Shown here one piece after another: positions 6,429 through 12,514 of a stretch of 12,526 nucleotides of DNA (positions are counted from its first letter, which is position 1; every line of letters starts with the position of its first letter). The notes beneath the pieces are model-generated. The model ran no database searches, was not told the origin of the DNA, and saw only the letters and a program-made list of their open reading frames with translations. The DNA is from GCA-003244245 sp035997545 (GTDB taxonomy: Bacteria > Actinomycetota > Actinomycetes > Mycobacteriales > Pseudonocardiaceae), in contig DASYIL010000305.1 in assembly GCA_035997545.1 (NCBI GenBank), positions 1-12,526 on the forward strand. The letters run 5' to 3'. The position numbers and the translations under genes were made by a program.

Positions 6429-7766
6429 TCAGGTGGTGTGGCGGGGTTGGGGGACCATGGGGAGGCGGTTGGGCATGAGGAGCATCCTGGCCGCTGGCTT
6501 GATGGCTGCCCCCGGCGCAGGGCGGAGGGTCCACTGCTGGGCGATGGTGGCCAGGGTGATGGTGGCCTGGGCCCAGGCGATGGGCTCGCCGATGCAGCCG
6601 CGGTTGCCTGCGCTGAACGGGATGTAGGAGGTACGGGGCGGGGTGTCGCTGCGGTCGGGTAGCCACCGGTCAGGGTAGAAGCGGTCGGGGTCGGGGTAGG
6701 AGGCTGGATCCCGGTGGACGGCGTAGGCGGAGAAGCAGACGGCAGAGCCCGCAGGGATGCGGTAGTGGCCCAGCTCGACGTCGGTGGTGGCGCGTCGGGT
6801 GAGCAGCCACACCGGCGGGTACACGCGCAGCGTCTCGGTGATCACGCGGCGGGTATGGACGAGCTGGTCGAGGTCGTTTGCCCCGGGGGTCCGCCCGGCC
6901 AGGACGCGGTCGACCTCGGCTTGCAGGTCGCGCTGGACGCCCGGGTGCTGGCTGAGCAGGTGACAGGCCCAGCTCAACGTCGTGCTGGTGGTCTCCGACC
7001 CGACCATCATGATGGTGATGGCCTCATCGTGGACCTGCTGGCGGGACATGGTCTGCCCGGTGTCGGGGTCGCGGGCGGTCTGCAGCATCGACAGCAGGTC
7101 GGCGCTGTCGGCCTGGTGGTTATCGATGATGCTGTCGACGGTGGTGTGCATGGCCCTCAGCGCGCGGCGGAAACGCCGGTTGGCCGGCACCGGCAGCTTC
7201 CCCAGCAGGTCGGTGGTGTCTAGGCAGAGCCATCCGACCCAGTCCAGGATGACCGGCAGAGCGGACTGGAGGGCCGCGATGGCCTTCTCGTCGATCCTGG
7301 TGGAGAACAGGTTCTGCGTGATCATGGTGACCAGCAGCGCGTAGATCTCCTTGTCGAGCTGGATCACCTGGCCGGCCGGCCAGGAGCCGACGCGCCGCTG
7401 GGCGGCCTGCTGCATATCCTGCACGTAGCGGGCGACCTGCTGGCGGTGGAACGCTGGCTGCATCAGGCGCCGCTGGCGCAGGTGGCACGCCCCTTCCGAG
7501 GTCGACAGGCCGTCGCCCCACCACAGGCGCAGTTTCTCGAACTGGCGGCCTTTGTCGAATGCGTGTGCCTTGTCGACGAGCATCTGCCGGACTAGGCGTA
7601 GGTCAATGACCACGAAAACCGTGAGGGCCCCGATCCGGATGGCCACCACCCCGCCGTGGGCGCGCAGGGAGCAGATGAACCGGAGGGGGTCGCGCAGCAG
7701 CCGGGTGGCGCTGCCCAGCACGGGCAGCCCCCTCACGCTGGGGACAGCAGTGGTGTGGACGGTCAT
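6429..7766 (-). CDS. Cytochrome P450 (terpene oxygenase type), coupled to the terpene synthase
   Basis: A complete 445-residue P450. Helix C reads HLRQRRLMQPAFH, nearly identical to the other P450 here. The I helix is VGSETTS (255-261), with glutamate E258 where the sister enzyme has aspartate; both acids occur in the family. ExxR is E311/R314, the PERF-like motif is YPDRW and the heme loop FSAGNRGCIG carries ligand C391. The start ATG overlaps the terpene synthase stop as ATGA, so translation is coupled, which supports a direct role on the synthase product. GGCAGGCGAG precedes the ATG as a modest ribosome site. A longer open frame reaches to 8375 but is an antisense-like reading within the synthase gene and is not used. 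Electron partners are not encoded nearby. The exact reaction is unknown. Confidence 0.95.
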   Translation of the reverse strand: MTVHTTAVPSVRGLPVLGSATRLLRDPLRFICSLRAHGGVVAIRIGALTVFVVIDLRLVRQMLVDKAHAFDKGRQFEKLRLWWGDGLSTSEGACHLRQRRLMQPAFHRQQVARYVQDMQQAAQRRVGSWPAGQVIQLDKEIYALLVTMITQNLFSTRIDEKAIAALQSALPVILDWVGWLCLDTTDLLGKLPVPANRRFRRALRAMHTTVDSIIDNHQADSADLLSMLQTARDPDTGQTMSRQQVHDEAITIMMVGSETTSTTLSWACHLLSQHPGVQRDLQAEVDRVLAGRTPGANDLDQLVHTRRVITETLRVYPPVWLLTRRATTDVELGHYRIPAGSAVCFSAYAVHRDPASYPDPDRFYPDRWLPDRSDTPPRTSYIPFSAGNRGCIGEPIAWAQATITLATIAQQWTLRPAPGAAIKPAARMLLMPNRLPMVPQPRHTT

Positions 7767-8773
7767 CTCGCCTGCCCTGCTGTGACGTTGGTGGCGCTGG
7801 TGAGGGGGCCGGGCGTTCTGTCCACGCCCGCGTCGGCGGGGTGCCGGTATCGGCCGGTGCTGTGGGACCACTGCACATTCCCGGACATCCAGAAGCGCAG
7901 GTCGTCGAGGTACCTGTGCAGTGCGGGGCAGGCCCAGACGCGGACGCGCTGCTCGGAGTCCAGGTAGCGCGCTACCTCCCGGTCGTGCATCTGGGCTGTC
8001 ATGTCGAGGGATTGCGCCGCGTCCAGGTTCCGCTCGTGTCGCAGGACAGCGGGCAGGCTGTGCACCGCGCGGCTGCGTAGGGCCTCCTTGGGGTAGGAGA
8101 GGATGTCGTTGGCCCAGCACGCGACGTTGACCGCCATGTCGGTGAGCGCGGCGACCTCGGGGTGGTCGTAGTCGGCGGCGGGCAGCTCGTAGCCGCACGC
8201 GACGTCGGCCAGCGCGGTGCAGGTCCGTACGGCGCCGCTGTGGCGGCGCATGCGGGTGTACTCGTCCAGCTGGGGCGGGGCACCGGCCGCGCGGTTGACC
8301 GCCTCCCAGCACTGGGCCAGGAAGTACCCTCGGACGGCGCTGGCGAAGCGCGACCGCTGGTATCCCCGCGCGCACCCGGCCAGCCGGGCCGACAGGTCGC
8401 CCAGCGCCACACTGAACGGATCGCTGGCCGAGGGCTGGGCTTCGCCCTCCAGGACGCCGAGGAGGCCGACGACCCGCTGGACCATCGCGTCGGATCGGGC
8501 TCCGTGGTCGGACTCATCGCAGTAGCCGTCGTCGAAGGCGAACAGCCACATCTGCCAGTCCGCGAGCAGTTGCATGCCTTCCCGTGTGCCCAGCGGGCAG
8601 GTATAGGCGGCCAACCAGCCCACCTGGGTGCGGCGGTACTCCCGCGCGTCGCCCAGGCAGAAGATCCCCATGCTTTCCCCCCACAAATAGCACGCCTCGT
8701 CCACCTCGGTGGCGAACGGGCTGACTTGCGAGGCGAACGGATAGCCCAAAGCTGGAAGAGCCAGTAGCGGCAT
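7763..8773 (-). CDS. Class I terpene synthase
   Basis: This 336-residue protein is a complete bacterial class I terpene cyclase of the usual length. The Mg2+-binding aspartate-rich motif is FAFDDGYCDE (D81, D82, D86, E87). The diphosphate-sensor arginine lies in RRHSGAVR (about R177). The second metal motif is NDILSYPKE (N222, S226, E230), a full NSE triad, and the C-terminal W-x5-RY pair is W302...R308-Y309. It would ionise a prenyl diphosphate and cyclise it; with the neighbouring prenyl synthase this may be GGPP, giving a diterpene, but FPP is possible. No class II cyclase is present, so the ring system should form in one step. The start is ATG at 8773, sharing its A with the TGA of the upstream catalase fragment; GGAAGGGG precedes it. 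GTG at 8776 is the alternative. Its stop overlaps the next P450 start. Confidence 0.95.
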   Translation of the reverse strand: MPLLALPALGYPFASQVSPFATEVDEACYLWGESMGIFCLGDAREYRRTQVGWLAAYTCPLGTREGMQLLADWQMWLFAFDDGYCDESDHGARSDAMVQRVVGLLGVLEGEAQPSASDPFSVALGDLSARLAGCARGYQRSRFASAVRGYFLAQCWEAVNRAAGAPPQLDEYTRMRRHSGAVRTCTALADVACGYELPAADYDHPEVAALTDMAVNVACWANDILSYPKEALRSRAVHSLPAVLRHERNLDAAQSLDMTAQMHDREVARYLDSEQRVRVWACPALHRYLDDLRFWMSGNVQWSHSTGRYRHPADAGVDRTPGPLTSATNVTAGQAR

Positions 8774-8916
8774 CACGACGCCCCTTCCATCTGCTTGATG
8801 AGATAGGGGTCATTCAGCAGAATCGGACCATTGATGCCGACGGTGAGCGAGTGCTCATCACTCGCGACCGGGATGCCGGCATCTGTGGTCGTCGGCCTGG
8901 ACCGCGGGTTCGTCAC
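8773..8916 (-). CDS. 47-residue catalase N-terminal fragment, coupled leader cistron of the terpene synthase
   Basis: The frame from GTG at 8916 reads TTDAGIPVASDEHSLTVG and NGPILLNDPYLIKQM and then stops. This is the conserved N-terminus of monofunctional heme catalases (family pattern T-T-x-x-G-x-P-V-x-S-D-x-x-S-L-T-V-G, then G-P-[IL]-L-L-x-D, then L-I-E-x-x). A real catalase continues for over 430 more residues; here the frame ends at the TGA that shares its A with the synthase ATG (TGATG). It has the best ribosome site in the window, AGGAGG seven bases before GTG. So the fragment is well set up to be translated and to hand ribosomes to the synthase. It lacks every heme-binding and catalytic residue, so it has no catalase activity. 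It may be a leader cistron made when the terpene operon was joined to a catalase promoter. Confidence 0.7.
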   Translation of the reverse strand: MTNPRSRPTTTDAGIPVASDEHSLTVGINGPILLNDPYLIKQMEGAS

Positions 8917-8919
8917 GGT

Positions 8920-8935
8920 CGTACCTCCTGGTACG
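8920..8935 (-). promoter_or_regulatory. Hairpin enclosing the ribosome site of the terpene operon
   Basis: CGTACC and GGTACG form a six-pair stem around a four-base loop. On the transcript the loop is AGGA and the stem includes the next GG, so the Shine-Dalgarno AGGAGG of the first cistron is partly buried. This could tune translation of the whole coupled operon. The pairing is seen; the control role is inferred. Confidence 0.4.
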
Positions 8936-8967
8936 TGAGTGGCGCCAGTGGGAGCACACCCACGATC

Positions 8968-8991
8968 GACGACGGCGCTCGCGCCGTCGTC
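8968..8991. promoter_or_regulatory. Perfect 11-bp palindrome in the divergent control region
   Basis: GACGACGGCGC at 8968-8978 and GCGCCGTCGTC at 8981-8991 are perfect inverted repeats with a two-base spacer, 52 bp upstream of the catalase-fragment start. There is no T run and no upstream gene to terminate, so a regulator-binding operator or a 5' leader hairpin is more likely than a terminator. No regulator gene lies inside the cluster. Confidence 0.45.
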
Positions 8992-9342
8992 ATGGCTAGT
9001 GGCCAATTCGGCTACCCGCCAGCGGGAATCCGAGAACTCCGGCCAACACGAAAGCACCTTGGCCGCTGGCGGCAATGCCGCAGAAGGGTGCGCGCGGCAA
9101 GACTCTGCGGATCTCAAGGAACCTCGGAAAAGTCGGTCCCGAACGAACCCGTGGGTTGGAGTGGACACGGTGGAACAGCAGAAGCGGCTAACTCCCTACA
9201 TGGGGTGTCGTAAAGGTAGCTATTACCAGCCGCAAACGACGGCGTTCTCCCTGGTCAGCGGAGTGTCTAGATCCGGGGCAACGCCCATCGCTGACAGCTT
9301 ACATAGATCAACTTTCGGTACCGCTGCGGCTGGGGTCGGCTC

Positions 9343-10398
9343 ATGACCGCCGTGGAAGTAACCGCTGCCCGGTCGGTGGATGAAGTGCTGGCCTGGACCT
9401 GCACCCTGGTCGATCCCGCGCTGCGGACTGCCGTCGATGCGTTGCCTGCCTCGATGCGCCACATCACCGGCTACCACTTCGGCTGGTGGGACAGCCACGG
9501 TGTCCCGAGCGGAGGTGGGGGTGGTGGTAAAGGGGTGCGCCCGGCGCTGGTTCTGCTCGCCGCTGCGGCCATCGGCGGTCACCCGGAGGCGGCGGTATCG
9601 GCGGCGACGGCGGTGGAGTTGGTACACAACTTCTCCCTGCTGCACGACGATGTGATGGACGGCGACCGGACCCGTCGCGGGCGTCCGACCGCCTGGACCG
9701 TCTTCGGCTCCGCTGCGGCGATCCTGGCCGGAGACGCTCTGGTGACCGCAGCGTTCCGGGTGCTTGCCGTCAGCGGGCACCCAGCCGCCGAATCGGGCGC
9801 GGAGCTGCTGTCGGCCGCGGTGCTGGAGATGATCGGCGGCCAGCAGGCGGACATGGCTTTGGAACAGCGCTCGGCGGTCACCCTGGCCGAGTGCCTGGCC
9901 ATGGTCGCGGGCAAGACCGGTGCCTTGCTGGGAGCCGCCACCGCCCTGGGGGCCTGCTGCGCTGGGGGGCGCCCGAACCAGGTCGGGCACTTGCGTCGGT
10001 TCGGTGTGCACCTGGGGGTGGCGTTTCAGCACATCGATGATCTGCTGGGCATCTGGGGTGATCCGCGGGTCACCGGCAAGCCGGCCTATGCCGACCTGCA
10101 GCGGCGGAAGAAATCCCTCCCCGTGGTAGCTGCGCTGCATTCCGGCACCGCGGCCGGGGAGCGGCTGGCCGCCCTCTACCGGCGACACCAGCCACTGTCC
10201 GCCACCGACCTGGCGCAGGCCGCGGAGTTGGTGGAACGCGCGGGCGGGCGGGTCTGGAGCCAGAGCCAAGCCACCGAGCTGCTGGATGCGGCCCTGGCCG
10301 AGCTGGACGCGGCCGAGCTGGACGCTGGCGAGCCGGCGTTCCAGGCCGCCGCGGAACTCGCCGCGCTGGCCCGCCGGGCAGTTCACCGCGATCGCTAG
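9343..10398 (+). CDS. Isoprenyl diphosphate synthase, probably geranylgeranyl diphosphate synthase
   Basis: This 351-residue trans-prenyltransferase condenses IPP with allylic diphosphates. The first aspartate-rich motif is LLHDDVMDGD (D102, D103, D106) and the second IDDLLGIWGD (D232, D233). K63 and R66 in GKGVRPAL bind diphosphate, and R111-R112 follow the first motif. The first motif has no two-residue insertion and carries F97 at the fifth position before it, as in type I GGPP synthases; some actinobacterial FPP synthases look similar, so C20 is favoured, not proven. A run of six glycines precedes K63, where relatives have two or three. The ribosome site is weak (GGGG upstream of ATG 9343). 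It opens the rightward operon, 42 bp before ispH, and would feed the terpene synthase encoded divergently. Confidence 0.93.
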   Translation: MTAVEVTAARSVDEVLAWTCTLVDPALRTAVDALPASMRHITGYHFGWWDSHGVPSGGGGGGKGVRPALVLLAAAAIGGHPEAAVSAATAVELVHNFSLLHDDVMDGDRTRRGRPTAWTVFGSAAAILAGDALVTAAFRVLAVSGHPAAESGAELLSAAVLEMIGGQQADMALEQRSAVTLAECLAMVAGKTGALLGAATALGACCAGGRPNQVGHLRRFGVHLGVAFQHIDDLLGIWGDPRVTGKPAYADLQRRKKSLPVVAALHSGTAAGERLAALYRRHQPLSATDLAQAAELVERAGGRVWSQSQATELLDAALAELDAAELDAGEPAFQAAAELAALARRAVHRDR

Positions 10399-10440
10399 CC
10401 AGTCCGGTTGAGGACCGCCCCGCGTAAGGAGACATCACGT

Positions 10441-11742
10441 ATGTGCCATCCTCATCCCCCTGCCTTGGTCGCCGCGAGGGCCCCCACTCGGCTGGTGCCG
10501 GGGACGGTCCTGGTCGCCGACGAATTGCACGGCGCCGACCGGGTGGTCCTCGGCTGCCCCGCCGCCGCGCTGCTCACTGCGGAACTGCGCCGCCGCGGGC
10601 TGGCCACCACCCATGGCCCGCTGCACCTGATCGACACCATCGAGGAGTCGGCGCACGCCGCAACCGGGGCGGCCGTGGTCGTGCCCGCCGCTGGCGGGTG
10701 GGTCGGCTTGGGAGTGGCCACCGCAGGCGGCACCGACTGGCATACCGCGCGCAGCGTGCTGGCCGACTGGGCCTCGGTCCTCGGGGACCGCAGCGTGCTG
10801 CTCGCTGCCCCCCGATCGTTTTGTGCCGGGGTGGACCGCGCCATCGAGATCGTCGAGCGCGCGCTGGAGCAGCGGGATGGCCCGGTCTACGTGCGAAAGC
10901 AAATTGTGCACAACGCCCATGTGGTGGCCGCTCTCAGCGCCCGAGGCGCGATGTTCGTCGACGAGCTGGAGGCCGTCCCGGCGGGGGCCACCGTGGTGTT
11001 CTCTGCCCATGGGGTGTCCCCGGTGGTGCGCGAGGAGGCCAGCCGCCGGGAGCTGGAGGTCATCGATGCGACCTGCCCCCTGGTGACCAAGGTGCACACC
11101 GAGGCACGGCGGTTCGCCGCCCGCGGCGACACCGTGATCCTGGTCGGCCACCGGGAACACGAGGAGATCGAGGGCGTTCTGGGTGAGGCACCGGCCCGGA
11201 CGACCGTGGTCGCTACCGTCGCCGACGTCGAGGCCCTGCAGGTGGACGACCCGGAGCGGGTGTCGTATCTGACCCAGACCACCCTGGGCGTCGAGGAGAC
11301 CGCCGAGGTGATCGCCGACCTGCACACCCGGTTCCCAGCCTTGCGCGGGCCGGCTTCGGCGGACATCTGCTACGCCACCACCAACCGGCAGAACGCGTTG
11401 AGCGCTATCGCCGAGGACTGCGACCTGGTGCTGGTGGTCGGGTCGGAGAACTCCTCGAACTCCCAACGGCTGGTCGAGCTCGCCCGCCTCCGCGGTGCTC
11501 CCGGCTACCTCATCGACGCCCCCGGCGACATTCGCCCCAGCTGGCTGGCGGGGGTGCGGGTGCTCGGGCTGACCGCGGGTGCCTCTGCCCCCACCCACCT
11601 CGTCGATGACGTCGTGACCGCGCTGGGTGGGCTGGGTGGGCTCACCGTGACCGAACGTGAGGTCGCTCGTGAGGACATCTCCTTCACTCTGCCGTCCGCG
11701 CTGCGGTCACCGGCCAGACTCAGCTCAAGGGGAGAGGGATGA
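10441..11742 (+). CDS. ispH: 4-hydroxy-3-methylbut-2-enyl diphosphate reductase with N-terminal extension
   Basis: IspH (LytB) makes IPP and DMAPP from HMBPP, the last MEP step, with a 4Fe-4S cluster. All three cluster cysteines are visible: C128 in RSFCAGVDRAIE, C212 in DATCPLVTKVH and C310 in DICYATTNRQ. Substrate contacts H157 (QIVHNAHVV), H190 (SAHGVSP) and the glutamate of HREHEEIEG are kept, as are SENSSNSQRL and ASAPTHLVDDV. The catalytic part is complete. The first ~115 residues form an extra alpha/beta-like domain (DRVVLGCPAAALLTAELRRR, later WHTARSVLADW) that short IspH proteins lack but some actinobacterial cluster-encoded copies carry; its role is unknown. The start at 10441 is chosen for AAGGAG nine bases upstream; an ATG-type start at 10408 has no such site. 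Its stop overlaps the dxs start as ATGA. It should boost precursor supply. Confidence 0.95.
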   Translation: MCHPHPPALVAARAPTRLVPGTVLVADELHGADRVVLGCPAAALLTAELRRRGLATTHGPLHLIDTIEESAHAATGAAVVVPAAGGWVGLGVATAGGTDWHTARSVLADWASVLGDRSVLLAAPRSFCAGVDRAIEIVERALEQRDGPVYVRKQIVHNAHVVAALSARGAMFVDELEAVPAGATVVFSAHGVSPVVREEASRRELEVIDATCPLVTKVHTEARRFAARGDTVILVGHREHEEIEGVLGEAPARTTVVATVADVEALQVDDPERVSYLTQTTLGVEETAEVIADLHTRFPALRGPASADICYATTNRQNALSAIAEDCDLVLVVGSENSSNSQRLVELARLRGAPGYLIDAPGDIRPSWLAGVRVLGLTAGASAPTHLVDDVVTALGGLGGLTVTEREVAREDISFTLPSALRSPARLSSRGEG

Positions 11743-12122
11743 CTGTGCTGGAGACCATCCACAGCCCACCTGACCTGCGGTGTCTTACTCATGACCAGCT
11801 CGTAGTGCTGGCCTGGGAAATCTGCCAGTTCTTGGTGGACCAGGTGTGTCACATCTCGGGCTATCCCAGCCGCGCCGAGTCGGTCCATGACCTCGTCGAG
11901 AACTCCCATGCCTCCACCGCGCTGTCCTACGCCGACGGGTTGGCCAAGGCCTACACGCTGCGTGGGGAGACCAGCCGGGCGGTGGTGGCCGTGGTCGGGG
12001 ACGGGGCGCTGACCGGGGGGATGTGCTGGGAGGCGTTGAACAACATCGCCGCCGCCAAGGACCGCGCACTGGTGATCGTGGTCAACGACAAATGGAATGC
12101 CCGATTTGCCCACTATCGGTGA
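11739..12122 (+). pseudogene. dxs: DXS (1-deoxyxylulose-5-phosphate synthase), doubly truncated
   Basis: DXS is a ~630-residue thiamine diphosphate enzyme that starts the MEP pathway; only 127 codons remain. Residues 1-37 match the usual start (MTVLETIHSPPDLRCLTHDQ, then FLVDQVC). About 60 residues are then missing in frame, including the conserved HLGPNLG and TGHQAYVHK segments, before it resumes at GYPSRAESVHDLVENSHAST and keeps the thiamine-binding GDGALTGGMCWEALNN...VVND. At residue 118 (near 12090) it departs from the family, so the last N of the NDN motif is K, and ends after ten unrelated residues. Start ATG overlaps the ispH stop (ATGA) with AGGGGAGAGGG upstream, the normal operon arrangement. 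It lacks the central and C-terminal domains and cannot be active. Both losses suggest a rearrangement that also cut the facing whiB-like gene. Confidence 0.88.
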
Positions 12123-12445
12123 TCTTGCGGAAAGTGGCCTGTCACCTGCAGCGATCCTGTAATCGGGATCTTCGTTTCCCCAGGTCGCGAGAGCGGATAC
12201 CGCGCCCGCACAGGGCATCGCTGGCAGAGGGCAGCGGCAGCCGTGCGCCGCTGCTGGAGGATCTCGGCGACCCCGCGTCGGGTCGGCTGGCCGGGGATCT
12301 CGTCGTACAGCTCGTACCGGCCGCGGCAGGCGGCGCCGGGCAAGCTCGGGGTACCGCGCAGGATCGCGCCGACCAGCCTGATCACGCCGTCGGGATCCAC
12401 GGTACGCAGTGTCCACCACCAGGCGCCGCGATAGCCTGACGTCAC
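12113..12445 (-). pseudogene. WhiB-like regulator, C-terminally truncated, fourth cysteine lost
   Basis: The frame reads DPDGVIRLVGAILRGTP, then LPGAACRGRYELYD (C40) and AAALCQRCPVRARYP (C74, C77). This is the WhiB-like pattern C...CxxCx5C, which binds a redox-sensitive 4Fe-4S cluster and controls development, antibiotic response or metabolism in actinobacteria. At the fourth ligand position (residue 83) there is tyrosine; one G-to-A change of TGT to TAT would do this. Just after, the usual tail (including G-[IV]-W-G-G) is missing and replaced by unrelated residues to the stop at 12115-12113, which overlaps the dxs remnant tail to tail. GTG at 12445 follows GAGGAG with no spacer, so the true start is uncertain. 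The cluster is unlikely to form. Placement beside the terpene operon could mean a former regulator, but this is inference. Confidence 0.6.
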
Positions 12446-12493
12446 CTCCTCACCGATGTCCCGGGGCGACGGCCCCGGGGCATCGGTGAGGGG
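12446..12493. repeat. 19-bp near-perfect inverted repeat between divergent starts
   Basis: CCTCACCGATG followed by TCCCGGGG (12448-12466) pairs with CCCCGGGG followed by CATCGGTGAGG (12473-12491), one mismatch, six-base spacer. As RNA it would be a very stable hairpin. It lies between the divergent whiB-like remnant and the gene starting at 12515, so it may be an operator shared by two leaders, or a terminator-like barrier without T run. The arm nearest the whiB-like gene contains its ribosome site. Confidence 0.6.
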
Positions 12494-12514
12494 TCCCGGT
12501 GAGGAGAGGTCCTG

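Larger units (their letters stand above)
8917..9342. other. Divergent promoter region between the two terpene operons
   Basis: This 426 bp non-coding stretch separates the leftward and rightward operons and must hold both promoters. Besides the ribosome-site hairpin and the 11-bp palindrome near its left end, the right two-thirds is less GC-rich; it contains TTACATAGAT near 9299-9308 and GGTAGCTATTACC (9217-9229), a short symmetric motif. No -35/-10 pair with correct spacing is convincing. Open frames here have no recognisable homology. Confidence 0.6.

Noticed and set aside
4561..6478. Long rightward frames opposite the P450 and ispG genes
   Set aside because: Glycine-, valine- and aspartate-rich mirror readings of GC-rich coding strands; no motifs, and the opposite strand carries clear families.
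7767..8375. N-terminal extension of the synthase-coupled P450 to about 648 residues
   Set aside because: The extra part lies out of frame inside the terpene synthase gene and is arginine/proline-rich; the ATGA-coupled start at 7766 gives a normal-length P450.
9285..9342. CTGACA...TACATAGAT as a promoter for the rightward operon
   Set aside because: Spacing between the boxes is far too short, and no alternative -35 is found 17 bp upstream.
9223..11598. Long leftward frames opposite the prenyl synthase and ispH
   Set aside because: Mirror readings with no motifs; both rightward genes have full catalytic residue sets.
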